Assembly: GCA_030407315.1 (NCBI GenBank)
Contig: JALQPE010001904.1
Coordinates: forward strand, 20,781-84,780
DNA length: 64,000 nucleotides
Direction of reading: 5' to 3'
Source of the DNA: Asparagopsis taxiformis
Taxonomy: Eukaryota; Rhodophyta; Florideophyceae; Bonnemaisoniales; Bonnemaisoniaceae
Part shown: positions 35,454-46,235 of the stretch, one piece after another
Layout: the number at the start of each line of letters is the position of its first letter
Position numbering within the stretch: position 1 is the first letter of the stretch
Notes under the pieces: model-generated
Told to the model about the DNA's origin: nothing
Seen by the model: only the letters and a program-made list of their open reading frames with translations
Database searches by the model: none
Program-made: the position numbers and the translations under genes

Positions 35454-35741
35454 TGTTGTTGACAACCCATTTTATCATAAGCACACACTTTTATGGCACG
35501 TATCTAATCGTGAATCGGCCACTAAGCAATTCACCACATATCCTCTATATGTGAATTGCACTTACTGACAGAATGCAATACCGGCACTCCGATACAGTAT
35601 AAATGCCGGCTTCACCCCATACACAAGCGGGGAATAAAAGAATAAGGGAAGCAACCCTCGGTCTTCACGTGCCGGCTGAACTCGCCTTGTTGATTACCCT
35701 TCCCTCAGCATTCCCACCATTACAGAATGGAACATATGACA
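35454..35741 (+). repeat. 5' LTR of the copia element
   Basis: Starts TGTTGT and ends ATGACA. TATAAA at 35598-35603 and AATAAA at 35633-35638 are the likely promoter and poly(A) signal, only 30 bases apart, as in compact copia LTRs. The 3' copy shares both. Three of the five differences between LTRs fall in bases 7-12. Confidence 0.92.
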
Positions 35742-35754
35742 GTTATGGGCCCAG
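35742..35754 (+). other. Primer-binding site matching initiator tRNA-Met anticodon region
   Basis: GTTATGGGCCCAG directly follows the LTR. It is the exact reverse complement of CTGGGCCCATAAC, the anticodon stem-loop of eukaryotic initiator tRNA-Met. Drosophila copia primes from a cleaved half of this tRNA in the same way. There is no TGG start for a normal 3'-CCA primer. Confidence 0.8.
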
Positions 35755-35881
35755 AGGGCCAGGATAAACCAAGGGAATTCCTGCAACCGCCCCCTCTCAC
35801 TATATCCACAGACATCTTTCAATGGCGGAGCAATATCCGGAGCTGGGTTAGGCTGGTAAGAAAGCTGCCAAAGGCGGGGAC

Positions 35882-36868
35882 ATGAAGGCCAAGGCATTGA
35901 GCCAAGCGCTTGGAGAAGCTATATATCAGGCAGTAGACCCCTCCAGTAGATACCAATTAGACCTCGCCATGAACAAAGGAGACCTGCTGATGGATCAGGC
36001 CGAATCAGACTCAGAACAAGATCTAGTAGTGGATACAATCATCAAGATTATTGCTAAAGAATCACCAACTGAGGGAATAAGACGATTGACAAATATGATT
36101 CAGGATATATATAAGTGTCGCAGACTTTCCAATGAAACTCCCCGATCCTACGCCAAAAGATTTGAAGGTCTCGTATCATTATACCTCAATAATTGCAGAA
36201 CAAACGACTTGGAAAGGGACAACCAAATCTTTTCGATGGTACTTATAGAAAACGCTGGTTTCCAACAAACAACCAAGGACAACATCCTTCTACAACTATC
36301 CACAAGTGCAACCACGAAGACGCATTACCACCCTAAATCAACGCTGCAGCTGACTGTGGAATTTGCTCGAGAAATACAATCATTCATCGATAATTTTGCC
36401 GGTTCCAAGAATACAGAAAAAGAAAGAGATGCAATAGAAGAAGCAAAATGCATCGGAATTAAACTCCGAAATGTATTGAAAAGGTCTGACTCTTCCCTTA
36501 CATTGGATAATACAACCTTCCAAATCTGCTTCCATGAAGCTGTAAACGCCGTATCACAAATAGAAGCCACACAAGATATTCTCAATCCACAGGAAAGCAA
36601 GACACCACTACTCCCGAGGAAGGCAATACTCCTCGGAGACCATAGACCACCAACATGGCATGGAAACAAACGGCCATACCACAACTCCAACAAACGGAAA
36701 ATGAATCGCAGGAATGACAAGCACAACACAAGATGTCACGAATGCAATCAATTTGGACACTGGAGAGGTGATCCGGAATGCACCAAGTTTGACCCCTCTA
36801 AACGACGTAGGCATGTGGAAGAGAAACATGCACTCGAGAGAGACAACGAAGATAATTTTTTTCAATAG
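35882..36868 (+). CDS. Copia gag protein
   Basis: 328 residues from the ATG at 35882. The body is helical and charged like copia capsid proteins (RLTNMIQDIYKCRRLSNETPRSYAKRFEGL over two helices). A zinc knuckle variant, CHECNQFGHWRGDPEC (C-x2-C-x4-H-x6-C), lies near residues 289-304, followed by a basic tail. It would form the particle and bind element RNA. The frame is intact. It ends at TAG (36866-36868) just after a T7 run; the pol frame is entered one base back. This is the only undamaged large gene of the element. Confidence 0.85.
   Translation: MKAKALSQALGEAIYQAVDPSSRYQLDLAMNKGDLLMDQAESDSEQDLVVDTIIKIIAKESPTEGIRRLTNMIQDIYKCRRLSNETPRSYAKRFEGLVSLYLNNCRTNDLERDNQIFSMVLIENAGFQQTTKDNILLQLSTSATTKTHYHPKSTLQLTVEFAREIQSFIDNFAGSKNTEKERDAIEEAKCIGIKLRNVLKRSDSSLTLDNTTFQICFHEAVNAVSQIEATQDILNPQESKTPLLPRKAILLGDHRPPTWHGNKRPYHNSNKRKMNRRNDKHNTRCHECNQFGHWRGDPECTKFDPSKRRRHVEEKHALERDNEDNFFQ
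36856..36862 (+). promoter_or_regulatory. Possible -1 frameshift slip site between gag and pol
   Basis: The heptamer T_TTT_TTT is set in the gag frame two codons before the TAG. Slipping back one base enters the protease-integrase frame, which is open from at least 36859. This matches the known X_XXY_YYZ pattern. No pseudoknot was assessed. Most copia elements use a single frame, so a lost T is an alternative. Confidence 0.45.
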
Positions 36869-36870
36869 GG

Positions 36871-38413
36871 GTGAGGGCAAACCTGCCATCTGACCCAAAC
36901 TCCATATTAGACGATGGCTCACCTACTTCACACGGTGGAATATCAAATGCTGCCAAATTCTGTAACATATTGGGTATCCCGTTCAACATCAGACTACCTC
37001 GAAATGCATACCAACTAGGATGGGGCGTGGATTGCCTTGGTTCGAAACCAATAATCGGATCATGGTCTCTCACCGTGTTTGAAATAAAAAGGCTACCTAC
37101 AACATTCGATTTCGACCTTATTGAAGGAGATTCACCCCTTATAATCGGATTGGACAAAAGAAAACATTCCAATACTCACAACCTCAGTCGTCAACCTTTC
37201 ATCACATTCATGCGCCCTTCTGATACAAAGCCTCGAACCTTCACGACCTATATAACTCCAACCGATCAACGATTAAGTCTGAGATTACTACCACACAATG
37301 AAATGAAAGTCTCCGGATTGCTCTCAACTTATTTTCCACCTCATTTAACATCTCCACTGGCCCTTGCCAAGAAGATACACAGATATTCACACGCAACATA
37401 TCCAGAAATGAGGAGGCTGTTCAAACTGGCTGGGAAACTCACTCCCCCATTGGATAAAGCTCTAGAGAAAGTTTCTCTTGCATGTGAAATATGTACATCC
37501 CATGGGAAACCCTCTATCTCAAGAAAAGTATCCATATCAAGAATATCGAGTCACTTCAACAAAGAACTTCAGGTCGATTTTTTCTGCGTACAACTGAAGA
37601 GCACCAAAGTAATTCGCCTTCACATGGTCGACTCCTATACGTCATATTCTGAAGTTGAAATGACCAACTCTCGCTCACAAGATTTTATCACGAGGACAAT
37701 ACAAAATAACTGGATTTACAAACACGGTGCACCATCCTCCCTAGCTGGTGACAATGAACTCGATCGCGAACCTACACGAGCGCTCTGCAGAAGGCACAAC
37801 ATCGAATTCCTGACACGGCCGACTCGCCGCCATAACAAAATTGGGGTGGTAGAAAGGAAAAATGGTGTACTCAAGCTAATCATTGAGAAAATCTCCGAGG
37901 AACTGTCTGCTGCTGACACTTCGCTGTTACTATCACGAGCATGTTTTCTCTCCAGCCTTTTCGCTGGATCCAAGACACTTAGCGCTTTCCAGCTCGCCTG
38001 AGGATATAGCCCTTCCATACTCGGTGTACCGTCGACAATCGCCCCCCCCCGAACTTGTCTCTGCATATCAGCAACAAATGGCCACACGCGCTTTGGAAAA
38101 ATTACTCCGCACCCGTTCCCCCAACAACATTCCACAACATCTACTTCCACCAGGCCGTCCCGTGTGGGTGTACCACAAGTCCTCCGAGCATTGCGAACCC
38201 AACCAATGGCTGAAATGTAATTTTATATCTGCTCAAAAGCATTTTATCCTTGTACGCCGAGACTCTTCAACAAAAGGACAGCCGATGAAAGTCGCATATG
38301 AGGACATCCGCCTTGCTTCAGAGGGACCTTTAGCTGAATCTCTATCGGCATGCACACTTGAGGAAGAGCTAGACTATCCTAACAGCCAACGACCGCTTGA
38401 CAGCCTCACATAA
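36871..38413 (+). pseudogene. Copia pol part 1: protease and integrase, one frameshift
   Basis: The first frame runs to 38001. It has SILDDGSPTSHGG in the place of the retropepsin active site, with DDGS rather than the usual D-S/T-G, and SPLIIGLD as the later hydrophobic-Gly element. The integrase follows: HRYSH and CEIC form the zinc-binding N-domain, LQVDFF (Asp), GDNELD (Asp) and VVERKNGVLK (Glu) the DDE core. The frame shifts near 37985-38000, and the integrase C-terminal domain (GRPVWVYHKSSEHCEPNQW, then YEDIRLA) continues in the next frame to 38413. An inserted base is the simplest cause. The DDGS site may mean an inactive protease or a lineage variant. Confidence 0.85.
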
Positions 38414-38525
38414 ACATTGTCCCGCATTCAAGCCAATACATCACCGCACCGGCCTATAGCACAAATATTCCGCAGTCCGACAATACGGGGGTGAGGGAAG
38501 TGAGCATTGGTGTATTGTCGCTCCA

Positions 38526-40334
38526 ATGTCTAATAACACCCCACAAACCTCTCCAAAAGAGGTAAATCATGTTGTATCCGACAACTCAGAAGAGTATGAT
38601 GATACACAAACCAGGAGTGAAGCACCAGAAAAAGACATTGGGAACTCTGTGATCAAGGATATACCTCCCCCTTACTTTGAGGAGCTACAGTCAGAGAGGC
38701 AACGTTACCTTCGAGATATTGGTAAGGAGATTGGCACCTCACAAGTGACAAGAAAACAGTTGGAATTTGCACCACCATGGATAGTTGCGGATTCATTTAC
38801 AACTGAACATGACAGCAACTGGAAAGAGGCATACGACATCATTCCGGAAAAAGATGTTCAGAGCAATAGCAACATAATAAGCTCTCACGTTGTATATAAG
38901 ATCAAAACATCCGAAGATGGCGGAAAGACCCTTAAAGCGCGCATAGTGCCACATGGAAATAGAGATCAGGACAAAGAAGACATTAGAAAAGACTCCACTA
39001 CCGCTCAATTCGATGCTATTCGCATGACACTTTCCGTTTCATCCATCCTCAACTTCCACCTCGGTATGGCTGACATAAAAGGCGCATATCTCCAGAGCGG
39101 ACTAATTCGCCGTGAAATTTATGTAAGACCACCAAGAGAGTGGGGAGGCCATCGTGGTGTACTATGGAAACTTAAACTACTTCCCTATGGGATTGTAGAA
39201 GCTGGACGACAATAGGCCACAACGATTGAAACATGGATGATCGAAAAGTATGGTCTTACCCGCGCCAACAATATTAACCAAGTGTACTTACTCCGCGATA
39301 ATTCAGGAAGAATAGTACTGATCGTGGCAAAGGTGACAGAAGACTTCCTCATTGGTGGTTCCCAGAGCAAGATAAAACATTTCACAGATACACTATCAAG
39401 TGAATTCAAAGTCGGGAAAACAAATTTCGGAGATAACTTCCACTTCAATGGATTTGAAATAAGCAGATCTTCAGTGGGAGACATAAATCTATCTATGAAG
39501 AACTACACCAGCAGAATACAACAAATTTCATTGTCAAGACAGCGACGGAAAGAATTACTTGAACCAGTCACTTCAGACGAACGAACATTTTTCAAAAGTT
39601 TAGCCGGTACGCTTAACTTTCTAGGAAGCGGAGTACTCCCAACTGCATCATTTGCAGCATCATGGATGCAACAGCAAACTCCTATTCTGAAGGTGACACA
39701 TTTACATACAGCAAACCAACTAATGAAGGAGATACTCGAATTATCACCATCAATAACATTCCTTAAACCGAAAGAACAAGTCCGAGATGTATACGTTTGT
39801 TCCTTCACGGACGCAGCCTTCAACATTTCTCGAAGCAGATATTATGGCCAGTCAGGGAGTATCACCGGACTAGCAATTGAAGTTAAGAATAGTCCCGTCA
39901 TCTATCATCTCATCGATTGGAGTAGCACAAAGCAGAAACGAGTCTGTTATTCATCTTATGGAGCAGAAGTCTTGGCTTGCGCTGATGGAGAAGATAGAGG
40001 ATTCCACCTCAAAGAGTCATACTCTAGCCTCTTTCCGAAGTTGATAATTCCACATAAGCTCCATGTCGACTCCAGAGCATTATATGACACTATCAAAACT
40101 TTACACGAAGGGAAAGATTATAGGATACGCCTAACCTTCGATCGAATTCGTGATAGCTTTGAGTCAAGAGAGCTCGATACGCTAAAGTGGATACCTGGAG
40201 CACTGAACATCGCTGACGCACTTACCAAGCGTAATGTTACACTTTTCAGAATGATTAATACTACCTGCGCCACTGGAGAATTAAGTATCGATATAAATGC
40301 AGGTTATGAAGTCAATAGCAGGACTTGGCGATGA
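38526..40334 (+). pseudogene. Copia pol part 2: reverse transcriptase and RNase H, one TAG
   Basis: Begins with an acidic linker from 38526. The RT is recognised by VVYKIKTSEDGGKTLKARIV across two strands, MADIKGAYLQSGL (first catalytic Asp), and KLLPYGIVEAGRQ. A TAG at 39213-39215 sits where Trp is expected (GRQ*ATTIE). After it the same frame goes on to 40334 with KVTEDFLIGGS in place of the YVDD box, so the second and third Asp read E-D, a possible loss of activity or a clade trait. RNase H shows CSFTDAAF, YGAEVLACADGEDRG, HVDSRALYDTI and WIPGALNIADALTK. The part ends 230 bp before the 3' LTR. Confidence 0.88.
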
Positions 40335-40563
40335 CTAGCAGCACGCACGCAGTATGTTATCATTTCACTACGCAGACACTACGCAAAGGGTTATAGCCCC
40401 TCGCATACATTGCATTAGCAATATAGAGAATACTTATACACATACGAACACAACTTAAGCACGGCATCGACATTACGGCAGCACGCGAAGTTGCTCAAAT
40501 AGTTCATAACAAGAAGAACAACAGCAAGAATGACTTACGATGGACTACAGTCATTCGGGGGTG

Positions 40564-40851
40564 TGTTGTAGACTGCCCATTTTATCATAAGCACACAATT
40601 TTATGGCACGTATCTAATCGTGAATCGGCCACTAAGCAATTCACCACATATCCTCTATATGTGAATTGCACTTACTGACAGAATGCAATACCGGCACTCC
40701 GATACAGTATAAATACCGGCTTCACCCCATACACAAGCGGGGAATAAAAGAATAAGGGAAGCAACCCTCGGTCTTCACGTGCCGGCTGAACTCGCCTTGT
40801 TGATTACCCTTCCCTCAGCATTCCCACCATTACAGAATGGAACATATGACA
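40564..40851 (+). repeat. 3' LTR of the copia element
   Basis: Same length as the 5' LTR, with TATAAA at 40708 and AATAAA at 40743. A short purine-rich run (GGGGGTG, 40557-40563) just upstream may be the plus-strand primer site. The flanking ACTGT at 40852-40856 matches the 5' flank. Confidence 0.92.
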
Positions 40852-41728
40852 ACTGTATATGGGTATTATTAGATATGGGGTGCACCGTGACTGCGATATG
40901 TGGTGTAAGGTGCACAGCTCTTCCTAGAAATAAACTATAAAATGGAATGGGCACATCGTGACGGCGGGTTGTCTGGAACCAGACGTAAACAGAACTCGCT
41001 GAATGGACGGTTACTACAGTATGATTATTTTAGACATTTTAATAATTCCACAGTAGGTGGGTTTCTTGTTCATGGGGCGTGACCAGGTCGACAGGCGGAA
41101 CTGGCCAAATCATAATTTGGAAAGGGACCATTGACTGGGCATGTACTGCCCAAGGCGAAGGGCGATTGGTTTCCAGAGTACAGTACTGTGGAAAGACAGG
41201 ATATATTCTATTTTCACACCTGCTCGGGACGTTGGAATGATTCCAACTCAGAGTACTGTAATGGATACAGTTCAATTCCACTGGATGTAGTGGTTATACC
41301 GTCGGGTGGAAGTGGATCATGTTCACTGGGTGGAGTGGTTGTACCGGTGGGCGCTCTAGGTAGAAACTGAAAGGTGGAATGAACGGCACATCGCACTTTT
41401 GCGGAGAAACCGCAGGACGGATAGGTCTGACTGAAACGATACCTCTGAGCAATGCGAATACGCATAGGAAAAATGAATTAGATTAGGTTGCAGCCAGTAG
41501 CAGGAACGCGAGATGTTAGATATGGTGTTTTGGATATGGAATAGGTAATGGATAAATGGTCGGTTATGGCTAAAAGTTTAATGGCATGCAAATTATCTGT
41601 GAACTGGACGGACGAACCAAACGCTATTCTACCATGTTAGATACTAAACGGCAAAACACTATCTCTAAATAAAGTAACTACAAATACTATTTGAAGTACA
41701 TATAGGGATGAAACGAGAGGAGGGAGGC

Positions 41729-42110
41729 CAGAAATTTCGGTCAGCACCTGGAAGGAGAAGAATAGACGAATCAATGTTTAGTGCTAGGAATGTAATTTCA
41801 GTAATGCTTGAAGCATGATTAGAAGCGAGAGAACATACCGTTGATAGTGGAGCCAGAGCTTGAGTAAGCGGATTGTAGAGAACCCAGAAACTTCTGTTAG
41901 CACATAGATGGAAAGAAATGGATGACATAGTGGTTAGTGCTAGAAAGTGGGATGCTGAAAGCTCGATTAGAAGTGAGAGAACGTACTAATGACAGTAGCC
42001 CTGGAGAAAGGCGAAACGGAACGTAGGAAAGGCAGAAACTTATGTTAGCAGAAGAACAACGAAGAACCGCAGAAAAAGAAAATGGGAGGAACAGATAAAA
42101 GACTAATTGG
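41729..42110 (+). repeat. Degenerate ~150-bp tandem repeat
   Basis: Words like CAGAAACTTCTGTTAGCAC start at 41729, 41885 and 42033, and between them TTAGTGCTAG, GATTAGAAG and GAGAGAACATAC recur in the same order. Three diverged copies of 148-156 bp are visible. No gene overlaps. The rest of 40857-42128 shows no gene and reads as mixed repeat DNA. Confidence 0.5.
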
Positions 42111-42128
42111 GCTGGAAAACCTTATCGT

Positions 42129-42192
42129 AGGATGAGGCCGTGGTGCAAAACCGCATCCGTAGGGATGCGGTTACACACCACGACCCCATCCT
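42129..42192. other. Hairpin with 30-bp arms and 4-nt loop
   Basis: Arms 42129-42158 and 42163-42192 pair with 5 mismatches of 30 around loop GTAG. It lies in gene-free DNA. It may be an MITE relic or a structured 3' end. Confidence 0.6.
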
Positions 42193-42474
42193 GCGTACGT
42201 GGTGTGCTCCATGCGACAGGCGATGATGATGGCGCTTAGCGTGACGCAAGCTTTAAATACTGGTGCACAGTAGGCTCAACGAGGCGGGGTTTGCGCTTGC
42301 AGAAACAGAGAAAGCGCGCTCTTTTGGTACTGACAAATCATAGACAAGTCATCGATGATTCATCGACACTTCATGGACTGACACACTGCACGCTTGTGAG
42401 TAGAAACGTATATTGCAAGCCGAGCAGCCGAGCAAGAAAAAATTTAAGAAAAACATTTTTTCATATGATCAGTG

Positions 42475-42531
42475 ACTGCAGTAAAAAGTGATCTAGGAAG
42501 ATGCATTTGGTAGATCACTTTTTACTGCAGT
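42475..42531. other. Perfect 21-bp inverted repeat, 15-nt loop
   Basis: ACTGCAGTAAAAAGTGATCTA at 42475-42495 would be matched exactly in inverse at 42511-42531. Perfect arms imply recent origin or selection. It lies 300 bp beyond the end of the minus-strand transposon-like pseudogene and could be a terminator-like structure or miniature inverted-repeat element. Confidence 0.7.
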
Positions 42532-42836
42532 AAAAAACTATTTTTCCGTTACTTTTATCGTGGTATATTCCGCCCTGATGAAGCTGGTTCAGGTTGACGG
42601 TAGTTCAACGAATGGATAAGGAAGCTGAAGGTAGACTGGGGAATAAATACGTCGGAAAAGGATAGGGAAGTAGTCTAGCGACAATGAAGTGAAAGTTTAC
42701 GAGTGCTGAAAGGAATAAAGTCATATATTAGGCTCGAGAAGTACAAAAAGTAGTATCTGTAGAACAGGAATGGGTGAATCCAAGAAAAAGCATTCTGACA
42801 GGACGAACCAAACCGTATACACAATTTCATAGATTT

Positions 42837-44327
42837 CTACGCTGTCCTTGGCGGATATCCATCCGCTCTGGTAATGAAAGAGTACGAACCTCCTTCTGTG
42901 AAAGAAGGACCGCCGTGCGTTATACCTCCTCTTCCACTCCTGTTCTCCACTTTGCAAAGTGACGGAGTGCAGTTGTGCAGCAGGCCAACCTTTCGAACCC
43001 CGGATGTAAGAGGGAGGAAACAGGAACCTGAATCCCTACTCACAGTAAAACTAGAATTATCGGAGTTATTCTTGGAAACACATTGCACAATTGCATACGA
43101 TAGAGGATTAATTCCGCCGGAAGATCTGTCCTTCATAGAGAGATGAGGTAGAACATGTTCTTGTCCCGAAGCCGGTTCGAATACAGTATCTACAGCCCAG
43201 AAGGAGGGTGAAGAAGTCTTCTGTAAGATCTTAGAATTTAGCAAATTCGAGTAACAAGCTTGTACAACACACCCGGAAGCTATTTCATGACACTTGAAAA
43301 ACTCTCTAGATGTACCAGAGAATGGTGTGGAGCAACCAGGGTGCATAGAAATAAGTCAAGCACCTTTGCAAATTATTCCAGAAATGTCTAAAGTATCTGA
43401 ATTGTGCCCACAGGTGAAGTCCTGTTGGGTTGATATGGAACACACAGGAGACCAAAAGTAATATGAAAAAGGAGATGAGAAGCATGGGAGAGAAGACTTC
43501 CTGAGATGTTCGAGAAGTGGGTCCTGCCGAAGATCATGCAGAGTGCTTGCTGGGATATGCTCCATCGATTTACAATGGTCGCGTCCGAACAAGATCCGGA
43601 GAAGGAATCGTTTCGAGATATCTCGCTGAACAGAAGTTGGTGGCGTATTTGAAAAATTGTTGAGAGCCAGGCTGAGCCTTCCCTTACAGTGGATTCCAAG
43701 TGCAGCCATCATTGCATCCAACTGCCTGTCAGCACATCCTGAACGTTCAAGTCCTCTTTTCATCTGTTGGTGGGTTGCTTCGAAGGAAAGTTCAGCCACC
43801 TGACGAGCATGGTTGAGTAGAGGAACCGTGTGTTCGAAAGCTTCAACGAGTCTATGCAAGTTTGTCTTATTGTCCAAAAGCTTCCTTGCCCTGAATCCCG
43901 TAGTCTTCTGTTCAACTTCATTTTGGTCGGCGTCAATTACCACAGAGCCGTCTCCTTTCAGTTTTCTTTTCTTTGATGGTACCGTACTCCTTTTTCTCGG
44001 AGGAACGGTTACGAGCAGGTCATCTACACGTTTTGCATAATCTTTCGAAAGCTGTTGCAATTTTCGAAAACGCTTAGCTGCCGATAGTCCAGTCGCGCTC
44101 TGTACTAACGCTATGACGTCAATATCGACACGAGGTAGAAAATAAGTAGCTGCGGCGATTGAGGATAGCAATCGAACGAGTTCTAGGGAAAGTTCTCGTT
44201 GCTTCTCGGAAGCTCGGATAGACCTTGCTCCAGAGCCTTCTGAAGACTCCTCGGACTGGAAACTAATAGCCAACCCAAAACAGTGATCTGCGACTAGAAG
44301 TAAAGCAAATCTGTCCGAGATACCCAT
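42837..44327 (-). pseudogene. Transposon-like protein, one TGA, 5' end cut by LTR palindrome
   Basis: From the first ATG outside the adjacent palindrome (44327, MGISDRFALLL) one frame runs to 43356, stops at TGA, and continues in the same frame to 42837, about 497 codons. The middle has a basic patch PPRKRSTVPSKKRKLK, a possible nuclear signal, then LVEAFEHTVPLLNHARQVAELSFEATHQQMKRG, quoted here as two helices around residues 175-210; I recall this kind of block from large algal and oomycete transposon proteins but cannot name the family. Sequence upstream of 44327 is open into the palindrome, so the gene was probably longer and was broken by that insertion. Function as transposase or accessory protein is inferred only. 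Confidence 0.45.
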
Positions 44328-44465
44328 TGTATTTGTTTCACCCGAGGTGAAGTTATATATCCTCTTCTGGTTGGTGAGACCTAGGACGTGGAGGGTGTAG
44401 TATACGTCGCAATTCTGAAATTGCAAATATTTACGATTTCCGCGGAATTCGAATTTCGGTGGACT

Positions 44466-45761
44466 CGACCGGCGACAGCAATGCACGAACATTGCTGGCG
44501 CATGCGCGCGCGCAACCGGCACACGTGTGCAACGAACGTACTGGCAACGGCAAACGGACCAACGGGTCCCTACGTGCGACCCACAAGGTCCTTTCCCATT
44601 CGGGGACGTTACGAGCAGTGTTGACACTGTGAAGCGATGCCATCGTGGCTATATAGGTATTGGCATCGTGCCGGGAGGGAAAGGGGACAAGCATCAAGCA
44701 TCGAACGAGCAACGGCTCTAGTCTACGACTGACTTCTACGTTTACGTTTACGTTTTGCCTAACGAGGCTTCGTCTCCGTCGAGCTGCGCACTCCCTATCC
44801 ATCGCCACACGTGAGGCTGGTCGCGTGTAGTGCCTACGGGCTTGGTTGAGAGTACCTCCGGTGACGTGCCACCTCGTTTACCGAACGTAATCCTCGCGTG
44901 GATTGTTGCGTCGTGACGCTCGTGTCTACTCGCTAACTCTCTACTCTACCTTTCTACCTACCAATACAGTCAAAACACCAGCGGGTGGACTTATTCGTTT
45001 CGTTAAGGACAGCGTGTCCGTGGCTCGTACCAGCTACTTCTAGAACTAACGTTGTTCCACACTGGTCTCTCGACCTAGAAGTTGCTACGAGCATAACGAC
45101 AACCAACGAGGTTGAGCTCTTTTACGTTAACGAAAGCTACGTGCTACAGACTACGGTCTATGTGTGGAACAACGTTAGTTCTAGAAGTAGCTGGTACGAG
45201 CCACGGACACGCTGTCCTTAACGAAACGAATAAGTCCACCCGCTGGTGTTTTGACTGTATGTTTGGTAGCAGATAGAGGATAGGGTAGAGAATAGGTTAG
45301 CAGGTAGACACGGGCGTCACGACGAACGATCCACGCGTGGACTACGTTAACGAACGAGGTGGTACGTCACCGGAGGCGCTCTCAACTAAGCCCGTAGGCA
45401 CTACACGCGATCAGCCTCACGTGTGGCGATGGGTAGGGAGTACGCAGCTCGACGGAGACGAAGCCTCGTTAGGCGAAAACGTAATACGTAACGTAGAAGT
45501 CAGTCGTAGACTAGAGCACGTTGCCCGATCGTTGTCTTGTCCCCTTTCCCTCCCGGCACGATGCCAATACCTATATGGCCACGATGGCATCGCTTTACAG
45601 TGTAAACACTGTTCGTAACGTCCCCGAATGGGAAAGGACCTTGTGGGTCACACGTAGGGACCCGTTGGTCCGTTGGCCGTTGCCAGTACGTTCGTTGCAC
45701 ACGTGTGCCGGTTGCGCGCGCGCACGCGCCAGCAATGTTCGTGCATTGCTGTCGCCGGTCG
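44466..45761. repeat. 1.3-kb palindrome of two inverted LTR copies around a primer-binding site
   Basis: Left arm 44466-45062 and right arm 45162-45761 are inverted copies at roughly 90% identity, separated by 99 bp. The left arm ends CCACAC and is followed at once by TGGTCTCTCGACCTAGAA, the primer-binding site also used by the Ty3 element at 4597-4614, so each arm is an LTR with its 3' end facing the centre. Near that end both families share TTCTAGAACT. The remaining internal DNA is only about 80 bp. No coding region remains. The left end cuts the gene at 42837-44327. TG/CA outer ends and a target duplication were not identified. Confidence 0.85.
45063..45080 (+). other. Primer-binding site inside the palindrome
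   Basis: The 18 bases TGGTCTCTCGACCTAGAA are identical to the site of the Ty3 element at the window start and lie directly after an LTR arm. Identity between two unrelated-length LTRs argues for constraint by the same tRNA. Confidence 0.75.
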
Positions 45762-45891
45762 TCGTCTGTGTTTTCGGAAGTGGACGCGGACGTCCAGTCT
45801 CTCTAGTACGGGTCCTAGTCGGCCCCGAGATTTACTAGAACAAATGAACGTCCGCGTCCAAAAAAAAATAAAAATTTTTTGGATGCGGACG

Positions 45892-46106
45892 TCCACTTTC
45901 TCTAGTACATATGGCGGAATACTAGGACCCGACATCCACTTTCTCTAGTACATATGGCGGAATACTAGGACCCGACATCCACTTTCTCTAGTACGTTTGG
46001 CGGAATACTAGGACCCGACATCCACTTTCTCTAGTACGTTTGGCGGAATACTAGGACCCGACATCCACTTTCTCTAGTACATATGGCGCAATACTAGGGC
46101 CCGACA
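45892..46106 (+). repeat. 43-bp minisatellite, five copies
   Basis: Units start TCCACTTTCTCTAGTAC at 45892, 45935, 45978, 46021 and 46064, with a partial at 46107. Differences are few (ACATATGG against ACGTTTGG). An A/T-loop hairpin (GTCCGCGTCC..GGATGCGGAC) lies directly before it at 45849-45892, and a diverged unit near 45794. Confidence 0.95.
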
Positions 46107-46235
46107 TCCAGTATACAATATATCAGCGAAAACCGGGAGGGAAGAAATTACAGTAGATGGTAAATTCAGGGCCCATATCGGACCGTATTTTATTCTCTCA
46201 TTTAGGAAACTGCTCGTATACAATACGTCTCTCTA

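Larger units (their letters stand above)
35454..40851 (+). mobile_element. Complete Ty1/copia retrotransposon with target duplication
   Basis: A 5398-bp element has 288-bp LTRs at both ends and ACTGT duplicated outside them (35449-35453 and 40852-40856). Order inside: primer site, gag with zinc knuckle, protease, integrase, reverse transcriptase, RNase H. Integrase ahead of RT defines the copia type. The two LTRs differ at about 5 of 288 positions, so insertion was fairly recent. Pol carries a frameshift, a second frame change and a TAG, so the copy cannot make full pol without recoding. Red algae are known to carry copia elements of the PyRE10G/GalEa kind; the KVTEDFL-type RT box would suit a divergent clade, but placement needs a tree. 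Confidence 0.95.
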
